From assembly GCA_021817125.1 (NCBI GenBank), contig JAKAWC010000005.1:1-46676 (forward strand): a DNA stretch of 46,676 nucleotides, read 5' to 3'. The notes below the pieces were generated by a model. It searched no databases. It was not told the origin of the DNA and saw only the letters and a list, made by a program, of their open reading frames with translations. Shown in pieces: positions 9,436-18,190 of the stretch. Origin of the DNA: Microcaldota archaeon. Its GTDB lineage: Archaea; Micrarchaeota; Micrarchaeia; Micrarchaeales; CABMGC01. How positions within the stretch are numbered: the first letter of the stretch is position 1; each line of letters begins with the position of its first letter. The translations under genes and the position numbers were made by a program.

Positions 9436-11067
9436 CTAACCGACGACGTTGATGAATGCACCGCCGGTCACGATGTTCGTCGTCCCTGCCGAGGTGTAGT
9501 TCAGTGCGAAGTTCAGTCCGAGCGATACGAATAACCCTTGCAGGACATTGCCGTTAGCGTAGCATTGGGTAGATATCTGATCAGTCTGCCCTGGCCCCAT
9601 CGTCAGGTTGAAAGGAGACGGGTGGTAGGCTCCGGCAGAATAACATCCCATATTGTTGAGCGTTAACGCGTTTGCGCCTGTGTTCTTTAGAGACAGGTAG
9701 GCCACTCCCCTGGCCATGCTGAATGTGACATTGCTGCAGGAGAAAGGCGGATAGAAGTTGCATAGATTCTTCGCAGAAGCCGTGAAGTTTGCCGACTTGC
9801 CTGTCAGGTTAAGTCTCTGTATGAGCCATTGGCTGGTGTTCGATTGGAGCAGAAGCTTCGATTGGTTCACGAGAGCAATGTAGCTTAGGTTGTAATGCCC
9901 CACGCTTGCCCATGTCTTTTCGCCGCTCACGTTCCTCGCGACACTGCTGTTTACTCTTGAGACGAGAAGCTGGCTGCAATAATCCGTGCCATTAACGTAC
10001 CTTATTATGCCATTGCACTTGCTGCTTGGCGTATTGTTGGCCCATATGGTCCCATACAGGAACGTATAGTTACGGTATTCCAAAACAGATGTCCTTAAGC
10101 TGTTCCCGCTTTGATAGGTGGAGTTTGCCAGGACTAGTGCGTTGGCCGCCAGAAGCCTAGGGTAAAGCGGGCTGTCTATCCAGTTGCCTGCACTGTTGTT
10201 GACGAGCGTTATGCAGCTGTTGGCTCCATTCCAGAAGAGGAGCTTAATCCATCCCCGTGAGTACCAGCTGCAAAGGGTCCAGTTCCCGTTGAGCGAGGCG
10301 ACGACTATCGTCCCGTTCTTCGAAGAGACGTTAGTGACCGGATATCCCTGACTCTCCGCTGCGATCCCTATAACCGAAGGCTCGATGTATCCCTGCATCC
10401 AGAGGGCATACCCCTGGGAGCCGTTCCTATAATTGGCATAACCTATACTAAGCCTGTCGAAGTAGGTCGCAGAGATGTTCAATAAAGGTGACAGTAGCGC
10501 GTATATCGGATACGGCCCAGAGAACGCCATGGAGCTGACCCCGTAGCCTCCATAGAGGTATGAACCTACAAGGAATCCCTCAAGACTGCTGGCCATCTGT
10601 CCCTGCGAGACTATGCCATTCTGCGGCAGCAGCGATTCCGGCGTCACACCAGATGGCTGGTTCACCGTAATGTTGAAGACAAGCTGCGTTGCTGACCTGC
10701 CAGCAAGGTTGTAAAGATGGTCGGGATCGGCGACCAAAAAGAGGCTATAAACTCCAGGCGTTGTGGGTGTGTAGTTGAACAACAATTCCTCCTGCTTACC
10801 TGCAGGCAAGTAGATCTTGTACAGTGTTGTTATGTTTCCATTGAGGTACGCCCCAATGCTGAGGTTCTCGATGGCGGCAGACCCGGTATTGTTGACCGCG
10901 ACCGGCAGGGACACTCTCTGGTAGGGATAGATCGAAGACATATTGGCCGCCTGTGGGAGAAGGCTCATCTTCAACGCCAGCGCCGGCTGGTAATAGAACC
11001 TAAAGTAGCCGGCAATCGCCATGACCGCTATGAAAAATGCTATCCAAAGATAAACTTCTCGTCTCAT
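9436..11067 (-). CDS. Secreted/membrane-anchored, N-glycosylation-sequon-rich surface protein of unknown function
   Basis: N-terminal TM helix YLWIAFFIAVMAIAGYFRFYY; many N-x-S/T sequons; CARDB-like stretch (VNNTGSAAIENLSIGAYLNG). Confidence 0.7.
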   Translation of the reverse strand: MRREVYLWIAFFIAVMAIAGYFRFYYQPALALKMSLLPQAANMSSIYPYQRVSLPVAVNNTGSAAIENLSIGAYLNGNITTLYKIYLPAGKQEELLFNYTPTTPGVYSLFLVADPDHLYNLAGRSATQLVFNITVNQPSGVTPESLLPQNGIVSQGQMASSLEGFLVGSYLYGGYGVSSMAFSGPYPIYALLSPLLNISATYFDRLSIGYANYRNGSQGYALWMQGYIEPSVIGIAAESQGYPVTNVSSKNGTIVVASLNGNWTLCSWYSRGWIKLLFWNGANSCITLVNNSAGNWIDSPLYPRLLAANALVLANSTYQSGNSLRTSVLEYRNYTFLYGTIWANNTPSSKCNGIIRYVNGTDYCSQLLVSRVNSSVARNVSGEKTWASVGHYNLSYIALVNQSKLLLQSNTSQWLIQRLNLTGKSANFTASAKNLCNFYPPFSCSNVTFSMARGVAYLSLKNTGANALTLNNMGCYSAGAYHPSPFNLTMGPGQTDQISTQCYANGNVLQGLFVSLGLNFALNYTSAGTTNIVTGGAFINVVG

Positions 11068-11582
11068 TGCGTTCCCGTAGCGTTCTTATTCTTCAGCTCG
11101 TTTATGACGCTGCCGACGTTCATGGCAATGTCCTTATAATCTGCTTCGAGGACTCCGCGCGCCCATACCGCGGCATCGTATTTGTCGCCGACAACTGGGG
11201 GCTTGAAGTAGAACTTTCCATGCGCGTTCTCCACGAATCCCATCTTCTTAATCCTGCCAAGATGATATCGCAGCGTCTTCTCGTTTATCTGTTCCCAGTT
11301 CGCGTTTATGTAGTCTGTAAGGTCTTGTGCACTTGGCTCGGTCTTCTTCACGAATTGATAATGTATCAGTGCGTCGAGCACCGCGAGCGCACTTAGCCTC
11401 GACTCGCCCGGATTGATTATCCCCAGCGATAACGCCAGCCATCTTATCATCGCGCGCCTCGTCTCCAGTACCTCTTTGGTTATCCTAAGGCTACGGATGG
11501 TAATCTCCCGCTGTATAAGCTCCGCCTCATTGAGTTCCATAGGACCACAAAGCAGCAAATGTATAACCTTCTGTCCCGTCAA
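11064..11582 (-). CDS. Predicted winged-helix-like protein, conserved hypothetical
   Basis: KTLRYHLGRIKKMGFVENAHGKFYFKPP resembles a wHTH recognition helix and wing; start-stop overlap with the downstream surface-protein gene. Confidence 0.55.
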   Translation of the reverse strand: MTGQKVIHLLLCGPMELNEAELIQREITIRSLRITKEVLETRRAMIRWLALSLGIINPGESRLSALAVLDALIHYQFVKKTEPSAQDLTDYINANWEQINEKTLRYHLGRIKKMGFVENAHGKFYFKPPVVGDKYDAAVWARGVLEADYKDIAMNVGSVINELKNKNATGTQ

Positions 11583-11631
11583 ACCTTAAAAGCCTTCTGT
11601 GGCGTAAATATATACTACCCGGAGCGATACC

Positions 11632-12015
11632 ATGGGCACCGTAAGCATAGAGTTTGCAGAGCAGCCGGTTACCATCAGGCCGTTCACGCCGGATAAGGCA
11701 GAAGTCCACTTCACGCTCTCGCTAAATTCTGCAGGCCCGTACTGGGTGGAGTGCCTTGTAGAGTCGCCGCGGCAGCTATCGCTTGCCCCACAGAGGGAAC
11801 TGGACCGGGCGAGGATGATGATAGGAATACTCAACAAAGGCGAGTCCAAGAACAAGGATCTCAGGGTATTCTCATCGAACGCCACCTACCCTGACACCTA
11901 CAACATCAAGTTCACGTTCCTGATCTATGACAGGGACGGCGTGATAGCGGAGCGGGTAGACTACAAACACGATATAGTATGCAGAGTTGCTGATGTCAAT
12001 GCCAAAGTATTATAA
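11632..12015 (+). CDS. Hypothetical protein, beta-rich
   Basis: Intact ORF upstream of a compact + strand cluster; no clear family recognised. Confidence 0.55.
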   Translation: MGTVSIEFAEQPVTIRPFTPDKAEVHFTLSLNSAGPYWVECLVESPRQLSLAPQRELDRARMMIGILNKGESKNKDLRVFSSNATYPDTYNIKFTFLIYDRDGVIAERVDYKHDIVCRVADVNAKVL

Positions 12016-12232
12016 GGTATATGATACAAAAGAAACATTGTACGTCACTGTCGATGACGGTGGCGCCGTAATCCTGAAGGATCAAGCTGGCCGCAAGGTA
12101 TTTCTTTCAAAATATCAAGCGAAGCTGATGAAGTTCGGGGTTGAAAACCTGTTGAAGAGCCTTTTCAAGGACTCTGACAGCAAAGATGTTCACGTTGAAG
12201 AGCTGGCTGAACCGCCAAAGGTCGAGAAATGA
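11987..12232 (+). CDS. Hypothetical small protein (MPKYYKVYDTKETLYVTVDDGG...)
   Basis: Intact ORF tightly spaced before prefoldin beta. Confidence 0.5.
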   Translation: MLMSMPKYYKVYDTKETLYVTVDDGGAVILKDQAGRKVFLSKYQAKLMKFGVENLLKSLFKDSDSKDVHVEELAEPPKVEK

Positions 12233-12241
12233 GATGAGTAC

Positions 12242-12610
12242 ATGGCAGACAAGACACCAAACATAGCCGCTGGGTCACCAATGGGAAACCAGCAAGAGAT
12301 AGAGAAGATGCTCAGAGATTACCAGGCGCTACAGGAGCAGATGCGCATGTACGCCATGCAGCTTGAGCAGCTTCAGGTAGGCAAGGCAGACCTAGACCGC
12401 GCGCAGAAGGAGATTGAATCTGCATCAGGCAGAGTCTTCATCAATGTCGGCGGGGTTATCGTAGAGACAACCAAGGACAAGGCGATAACAGACGTAAAGG
12501 AAAGGGCGGAAGTCAGCGACACAAGAATCAAGTCGACGAGCAAGCAGTATAAGGACTTGCAGGAAAAGGAAAAGGCGCTTAAGGAGAAGATACAGACGGT
12601 CTACAAGTAA
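12242..12610 (+). CDS. pfdB: Prefoldin beta subunit
   Basis: Two coiled coils flanking SASGRVFINVGGVIVETTKDKAITDVKERAE. Confidence 0.88.
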   Translation: MADKTPNIAAGSPMGNQQEIEKMLRDYQALQEQMRMYAMQLEQLQVGKADLDRAQKEIESASGRVFINVGGVIVETTKDKAITDVKERAEVSDTRIKSTSKQYKDLQEKEKALKEKIQTVYK

Positions 12611-12623
12611 CTCGGGCGCCAGC

Positions 12624-13613
12624 GTGATCACCGAGCTGAACCTCGAATCGCTCTGCGAAACACTAAAGCGTTACAGGGACAAGCGCGTCATCCTGACCTT
12701 TCATTCGATAGGTGATAGGGACAGCGTCTCCTCCGCAATTGCACTCTCAAAGTTCTTTAAGGATGCGAAGGTTGGCATGCCGGACTTCATAACCAACAAC
12801 GCAAGGCATATGCTCGACAAGGCGCAGGACCAGAAGAAGATAATTCGCTTATCGAAGCCTACCGCAGACCTGATTATAGCCTGCGACACCAACAGTTTTG
12901 ACTATTTTGGCAAGCTGAACCGCGAGATGGCGTCGTTCAAAGGGCAATTCATGTTCATAGACCACCACGCACAACATGAGATAAGCCAGAGGGACGTGCT
13001 GATGTTTAACAGCGAAGCGTACAACTCGACAGCCAGCATTGTGCACGAGGTCCTAAAGAGGCTCGGAGTCAGGATTGACAAAGAAACGGCAATACTCCTG
13101 CTCAATGGCATAGTCTCGGATTCGGCAGAGTTCAGGAACGCTATGCCCCTCACATTTAAGCAGATATCGGAGCTGTTAGAGATAGCAGAGATGGACTTCG
13201 CTGACGTGTTGGAATACTTCCATGAGAACGTGTCTGTGAAGAGCAGGATAGAGCTGCTTGATGACCTAAAGGTGGCGAGGTCAGAGGCAGTCGGAGGTTA
13301 TATGCTCGCCTACGGGCAGACCACGCTCCATGCCAATGTGGTGGCAGACACAATGATAAAGCTCGGAGCGGATGCGGCGGTATTCTGGGAGATTGGCGCA
13401 GAAGAGGTATCCATCTCGGCACGCCTCAGGCCCCCACTAGACCGAATTCGGTCGATACATCTCGGGCTAATCACACAGGGCGTAAAGGATATCTTAGGCG
13501 GCAACGGAGGAGGGCATCCCTGTGCAGCCGGCGCATATGGTCCAAACAGAGAGCGGTCGGAGGAAGCGGTCAACAAGATAATAAATGAGATCCGGAAGAA
13601 GTTCGCCGGTTAG
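12624..13613 (+). CDS. DHH-family phosphoesterase (NrnA/RecJ-like)
   Basis: IDHHAQHE motif, IACDTNSFDYFG, C-terminal DHHA1-type GGNGGGHPCAAGA; GTG start. Confidence 0.9.
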   Translation: MITELNLESLCETLKRYRDKRVILTFHSIGDRDSVSSAIALSKFFKDAKVGMPDFITNNARHMLDKAQDQKKIIRLSKPTADLIIACDTNSFDYFGKLNREMASFKGQFMFIDHHAQHEISQRDVLMFNSEAYNSTASIVHEVLKRLGVRIDKETAILLLNGIVSDSAEFRNAMPLTFKQISELLEIAEMDFADVLEYFHENVSVKSRIELLDDLKVARSEAVGGYMLAYGQTTLHANVVADTMIKLGADAAVFWEIGAEEVSISARLRPPLDRIRSIHLGLITQGVKDILGGNGGGHPCAAGAYGPNRERSEEAVNKIINEIRKKFAG

Positions 13614-13620
13614 TGGTTCG

Positions 13621-14829
13621 ATGAAGCTTGCAATCCTCTCAGATTTTCATCTCGGGTACGAGAGGTTCAGCAGGGACGCATACGCCCAGGCAGCCCAGGC
13701 GCTCGAGGCAGCATCGCAGGCCGCCGATGTGCTGCTGATTCCGGGCGACATATTCGATATGCGTGCCCCGAAGCCAGAGGTTCTCGCAGAAGCCATCAAC
13801 CTGTTCAGAAACCTGCAGCAGAAGAAGTGGGCAGCGAAAGTTGTTGACTTTAAGGGTGAAGGTGCAATTTACTCGAACGCGCCGATAATCGCGATACCAG
13901 GCACACACGAGCGCAGGGCAGCCGGAGCCGCAGACCCCGTCGATCTCCTAAACCTTGCCGGTCTCCTAGTTGATATAAGCGATGCGACCGCCATGATAGC
14001 GAAAGGCGATGAAAAGGTGGCTGTCCGCGGGCTGGGTGGAATAGCAGAGGAGAGATTCAGAGAGAGCCTTATAGCCGCAGACGTGAAACCTGTCGCCGGA
14101 GCATTTAATGTATTCTTGTTTCACCAGTCGGTATACGAGTTACTGCCGTTTAGCAAAGACTTTATAAATATCGATGAGCTGCCAAAAGGGTTCGACCTCT
14201 ATGTAGACGGGCACATCCATGGCAGGGTGGAAAAAAGAGCACATGGAAAGCCGTTCCTGATTCCCGGCAGCACCGTCCTGACACAGCTCAAGGACAGCGA
14301 ACAGGAGCAGAAAGGATTCTACATCTTCGATACCACCTCGGGGAAATACGAGTTCCACAAGATAAGCTCAAGGAAGTTCTCCGTAGTGACTTTCAACGTC
14401 GGCTCGAAAGAGCCAGCTGCGATAAGGAATGGAGTGGAAAGGGCGATAGACGCCGCGATTCTTGAAGCTGGCGCCAATGAACCCATAATTCGTGTCGAGC
14501 TCCATGGAAAGCTGAGGGACGGATTCAAGCACATAGATCTCGACCTCGCCGGAATCCCCAGGAGTTACAAAGGAAAGGCCATGGTAGAGATAGCCAAAGG
14601 ATCAATGGAGCTTACCGAAACAGAAGCCTTGTCGAGCGACGTCAGGAAGGGCACCCTAGACAACGTCTCGGTGAAAGATTTCGGGATGGGCATACTGATG
14701 ACAAACCTCGCCAGGGCAGGATACAAGCTCAAAGTGAACCCGACAGCGCTGTTCGAGCTCCTCAGCGCCGACTTGAGCAAGGATAAGACAGTGAAAAAGG
14801 TGCTTGAAGAACTGTTCGAGAAGGGTTAG
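13621..14829 (+). CDS. mre11: Mre11-like DNA repair exonuclease
   Basis: MKLAILSDFHLGYERF, LLIPGDIFDMRAPKPEVL, IPGTHERR, DGHIHGR phosphoesterase motifs. Confidence 0.88.
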   Translation: MKLAILSDFHLGYERFSRDAYAQAAQALEAASQAADVLLIPGDIFDMRAPKPEVLAEAINLFRNLQQKKWAAKVVDFKGEGAIYSNAPIIAIPGTHERRAAGAADPVDLLNLAGLLVDISDATAMIAKGDEKVAVRGLGGIAEERFRESLIAADVKPVAGAFNVFLFHQSVYELLPFSKDFINIDELPKGFDLYVDGHIHGRVEKRAHGKPFLIPGSTVLTQLKDSEQEQKGFYIFDTTSGKYEFHKISSRKFSVVTFNVGSKEPAAIRNGVERAIDAAILEAGANEPIIRVELHGKLRDGFKHIDLDLAGIPRSYKGKAMVEIAKGSMELTETEALSSDVRKGTLDNVSVKDFGMGILMTNLARAGYKLKVNPTALFELLSADLSKDKTVKKVLEELFEKG

Positions 14830-14921
14830 GGCACTACGCTTTCCGTCATGGTACTTAGTCAAGCGTAGAACCCCCCGAAAGGCTTTAAAAGCCTCTTTCT
14901 ACCACTCAATCTGGCGATCGG

Positions 14922-15416
14922 ATGGCAAATCACATGGAAGCCGTAACATCACTGCCTGCTAGTGGAGCGACGGAAGCATTGGCAAGCAGTTTCAGAAGCG
15001 CTCCGGCGCCTGGCGCTGCACTTCACGAAGCAGCCAGAGACCAGGCGACCAACTTCAACAGGCTCTCATTGACGGACAAGGCATCAGCAATAGTGAGCCG
15101 CGCCGCAGCGGATCACTGCGCAGTCGGCGACGCATTGGGCAAGATTGTAAAGTTTGACCAGATACAGACTTGCATGATGGTCGTGCTGCCCTGGGCTGTA
15201 GCCGACGTACTGAAGGCGATGGAAGTGTATACCCCGGAACAATACCGTCTCTTATCTCGCCTTGGGTACCCTCAGACCAGCACCGAGATAAAGCATGCAA
15301 CTAGACTCGCGGCGAGTCGACTCAGCGATAATGGAGACCTGAGAGACGGGCTCTCAACAGTGGGACATTTAGTGGTTGATGGAAAATGCGAAAGATGCGG
15401 AAGGGACGAAAGCTAG
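14922..15416 (+). CDS. Hypothetical protein with C-terminal CxxC (KCERCGRDES)
   Basis: Intact ORF with TATA-like element about 35 nt upstream of the start. Confidence 0.55.
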   Translation: MANHMEAVTSLPASGATEALASSFRSAPAPGAALHEAARDQATNFNRLSLTDKASAIVSRAAADHCAVGDALGKIVKFDQIQTCMMVVLPWAVADVLKAMEVYTPEQYRLLSRLGYPQTSTEIKHATRLAASRLSDNGDLRDGLSTVGHLVVDGKCERCGRDES

Positions 15417-16798
15417 CGCTTCCTGTTCTTATAGACGTTGTAACTAAGAAGGGCGGAAAGCGCCTTGACGGCAGCGGCAGGCGAGTCGTAAACAGGCAAA
15501 CCGGCGCTCTCCATGAGTACCTTATGCATTTCGGTGTACTGCGCTCCGACGCTCACCACAATCATAGGCTTATCCATATTGTCCTTGAAACGGACGAGCT
15601 CGGCAGCCAGCTTTGAATCTGCTCCTGGCGTCTGGAAAAGTGCAACCACCACGAACATATCTATCCCCGGGTCATTCCTAAGAGCCTCAATTGCTGTGCC
15701 ATATCTCTGATAGTCTGCATCACCGGCAAGGTCCAGTGGGTTCCTGATACTGACAATGCTCGGCATCGCCTTCCTTAATGCCTTCTGGGCGGTCGCGCTG
15801 AAAACGCCCATCTTCAAGTTAGGTGATGAGGCCAAGGCATCGGTCACCAGGACTCCCGCCCCCCCTCCGTTAGTTATTACCGCCACGTGGTTTCCTTTCG
15901 GAGGTGGCTCGGAGACTAGCACTTTTGCGTAGTAGAGCAGGTCGCTCAGGTCGTCGGCTATTATGAATCCAAACTGCCGGAACAGCGCAAGATATGTTTC
16001 AAAGTCTCCTGCAAGCGCTGCGGTGTGTGAGTGCGCAGCCGCCTGCCCCTCTGCGGTCTTGCCTGCCTTCAGGACCACCACGGGCTTCTTCCCCGCGGTC
16101 TTCCTAGCAACATCCAGGAACGCCTTGCCGCGTTTCACCCCTTCAAGATACATCACGATTACTTTTGTATCCTTATCGTTCATGAGATATTCGAGTATGT
16201 CCGCTTCGTCGACATAAGTTGCATTTCCATAAGATATGAACTTGGAGAGGCCGAAACCCTCCCCCGAAATAAGGTCAAGTATGGTGCTTCCTACCGCGCC
16301 ACTCTGTGCCATGAAGCTGACCCCGCCTATTGACGGTCTGCTCAGCTTGTAGGTCGGCAGGAACAACGTATCGACACGCGACCGAGGGTCCATGACTCCA
16401 AGACAGTTCGGGCCGATCATGGGCATCTTGTACTTCATTGCAATCTGCCCTATCTTCTCCTCCAGCTCAGTGTTTCCTACTTCTGCGAACCCCCCGCTTA
16501 CCACCACAACCGACCTTACCCCCGCCTTTCCACATTCCTCCAGCACACCGGGCACGAACGGCGCAGGTATCGCTATGACTGCCAGATCCACACTCTTCTT
16601 TATCTGGTCCACGTTCTTGTACGTCTTAAGCCCAAGGATGTCTTCGCCGCTCTTATTTACCGGATATAGCTCCCCATCATAGCCTGCATTTATGTAATTC
16701 TGGAGGATTACGTGCCCCACCTTATCCGGGTCCCTAGATGCACCTATGACCGCGACGCTTTTCGGGTTCATTATTTGGGCAAGGTCGACTCTAGACAT
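15413..16798 (-). CDS. Acyl/acetyl-CoA synthetase (ADP-forming) alpha subunit
   Basis: SVAVIGASRDPDKVGHVILQNYINAGYDGELYPVNK CoA-binding domain; GPNCLGVMDP; SHTAALAGDFETYLALFRQFG. Confidence 0.92.
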   Translation of the reverse strand: MSRVDLAQIMNPKSVAVIGASRDPDKVGHVILQNYINAGYDGELYPVNKSGEDILGLKTYKNVDQIKKSVDLAVIAIPAPFVPGVLEECGKAGVRSVVVVSGGFAEVGNTELEEKIGQIAMKYKMPMIGPNCLGVMDPRSRVDTLFLPTYKLSRPSIGGVSFMAQSGAVGSTILDLISGEGFGLSKFISYGNATYVDEADILEYLMNDKDTKVIVMYLEGVKRGKAFLDVARKTAGKKPVVVLKAGKTAEGQAAAHSHTAALAGDFETYLALFRQFGFIIADDLSDLLYYAKVLVSEPPPKGNHVAVITNGGGAGVLVTDALASSPNLKMGVFSATAQKALRKAMPSIVSIRNPLDLAGDADYQRYGTAIEALRNDPGIDMFVVVALFQTPGADSKLAAELVRFKDNMDKPMIVVSVGAQYTEMHKVLMESAGLPVYDSPAAAVKALSALLSYNVYKNRKR

Positions 16799-16802
16799 AG
16801 AT

Positions 16803-17360
16803 TCACTTCAAGATCCTGATATCAACAACGTCATAGCCATGTTCATGCATTATCACTGGGTTCAAGTCCAGTTCCTTCACGTCGTCGTTGGCAACGAGGA
16901 ACTTAGAGACCTTCATGAGCAGATCAACAACAAGTCTCTTTGTCTTGCCATTGTAAGTTATCATGTCTTTTGACCTGAGCTGCTCTATCATCTGCTCCGC
17001 ATCATAACTCGTGATTGGACATATCCTCAATGCAAAGTCCTTAAACGCCTCTACGTATATCCCTCCGAGGCCCAGCATGATTACCGGCCCGAACTGGGCG
17101 TCCATCCGACCGCCGATTATAGCTTCGACGCCAGAATGGGCCATCTTCTGGACTACGATGTCGTAAGGTTTCAGCCACGCAGCCTTCTTCTTCAGCACGC
17201 CGAATGCAGCCGCAACCTCCTTATCACCACGAAGATCGAGTTTCACAAGCCCGGCCTTTGTCTTGTGCAGTGCTTTCGGCGAGAGGACCTTCATCGCTAT
17301 CGGCTTGCCATCGGAGAACGAGACCGCATCCGAAGAGGTCTTCACATACCTGCTTTCCAC
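16803..17360 (-). CDS. Acyl/acetyl-CoA synthetase (ADP-forming) beta subunit (ATP-grasp); homologous reading frame continues upstream of the GTG
   Basis: PIAMKVLSPKALHKTKAGLVKLDL, GRMDAQFGPVIMLGLGGIYVE, LDLNPVI; adjacent to the alpha subunit. Confidence 0.88.
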   Translation of the reverse strand: MESRYVKTSSDAVSFSDGKPIAMKVLSPKALHKTKAGLVKLDLRGDKEVAAAFGVLKKKAAWLKPYDIVVQKMAHSGVEAIIGGRMDAQFGPVIMLGLGGIYVEAFKDFALRICPITSYDAEQMIEQLRSKDMITYNGKTKRLVVDLLMKVSKFLVANDDVKELDLNPVIMHEHGYDVVDIRILK

Positions 17361-17427
17361 GCTCTTTACCCCATATCGCTCGAGAAGTTTTTTCGCGGCG
17401 AGGTAGTCGAGAAGCGTTTCGTCACCT

Positions 17428-18096
17428 TCAGATAGTGATGTAGCCCTGCGAGTTTAACACATACAGCAGCACTCCGATTAGGATTACTATCACCAGTACA
17501 ATGAGAGTGGTCTTGCCGATACCCCCTTTCTTCTGGATCGGCATACCTTGCTGTCCATGCTCGGATATCGCCTGTGGGACCGCCTGCCCTCCTATCTGTT
17601 GTGTGGTTGGCATCTGGCCCGCAGGCACCGTCACTTTCTGTTCGACCTTTGCCCGTAGGAATCCCTGCTCGGTAAGCATGATGAATACCGCACCGTTCTT
17701 CGCTTCGTAGGTGGTGAACCCCTGTTTGTCCAGCTTGTAGAGCCTGAGCGCAAGGTCCTTCGACCTGAGGTTCAAGGTGCTTCCAAGATCTGCAGGTATC
17801 CTCTTGCCACCTGAAAGCTGCATCAGTATCGACTCGTCCAGTTTGTCGAAAGGTTCAGTCGCCTTCACATCCGCCTCTGTGAGCAACATCTTGCCAGCGT
17901 CAGTGAGCTGTATTGTTGTCGGACCTGGAAATGTCGCGGTGAAGTCTATCAGCCCCTTCTGCTTAAGGCCACCGGCAAGGTTCGACGCATCAAAGATGGA
18001 TGCGTTTATCATGCCCCCAATCTTCTCAAGCACCATGTTCGGGGTGATCTTCAGCAGTACCACAAGGTCCAGAAAATTAACATCCTCTACCGTCAT
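17428..18096 (-). CDS. Tail-anchored protein with putative winged-helix repeats
   Basis: Two wHTH-like segments (LKQKGLIDF...QLTDAGKMLL; LYKLDKQGFTTYEAKNGAVFIMLTEQG) and a single C-terminal TM helix TTLIVLVIVILIGVLLYVL. Confidence 0.6.
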   Translation of the reverse strand: MTVEDVNFLDLVVLLKITPNMVLEKIGGMINASIFDASNLAGGLKQKGLIDFTATFPGPTTIQLTDAGKMLLTEADVKATEPFDKLDESILMQLSGGKRIPADLGSTLNLRSKDLALRLYKLDKQGFTTYEAKNGAVFIMLTEQGFLRAKVEQKVTVPAGQMPTTQQIGGQAVPQAISEHGQQGMPIQKKGGIGKTTLIVLVIVILIGVLLYVLNSQGYITI

Positions 18097-18190
18097 AAAA
18101 TCATTCTTCGGAAGCCGTATTTACATCTACACAGGTTTATTTATACCTTGTCGTGTATTATCTACTCAGCTTTTAACGATAAGTGATCGG

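Noticed and set aside
14922-15416. Toxin-antitoxin or defence function for small hypothetical ORFs (14922, 25819, 27642)
   Set aside because: No pairing, nuclease or defence motifs recognised; left as hypothetical.
17777-18190. N-terminal part of the long 555-aa ORF fused to the beta-CASP RNase
   Set aside because: Antisense to the tail-anchored wHTH gene; family homology starts at EIQLLGGASEVG, so a TTG start near 18191 is more likely.
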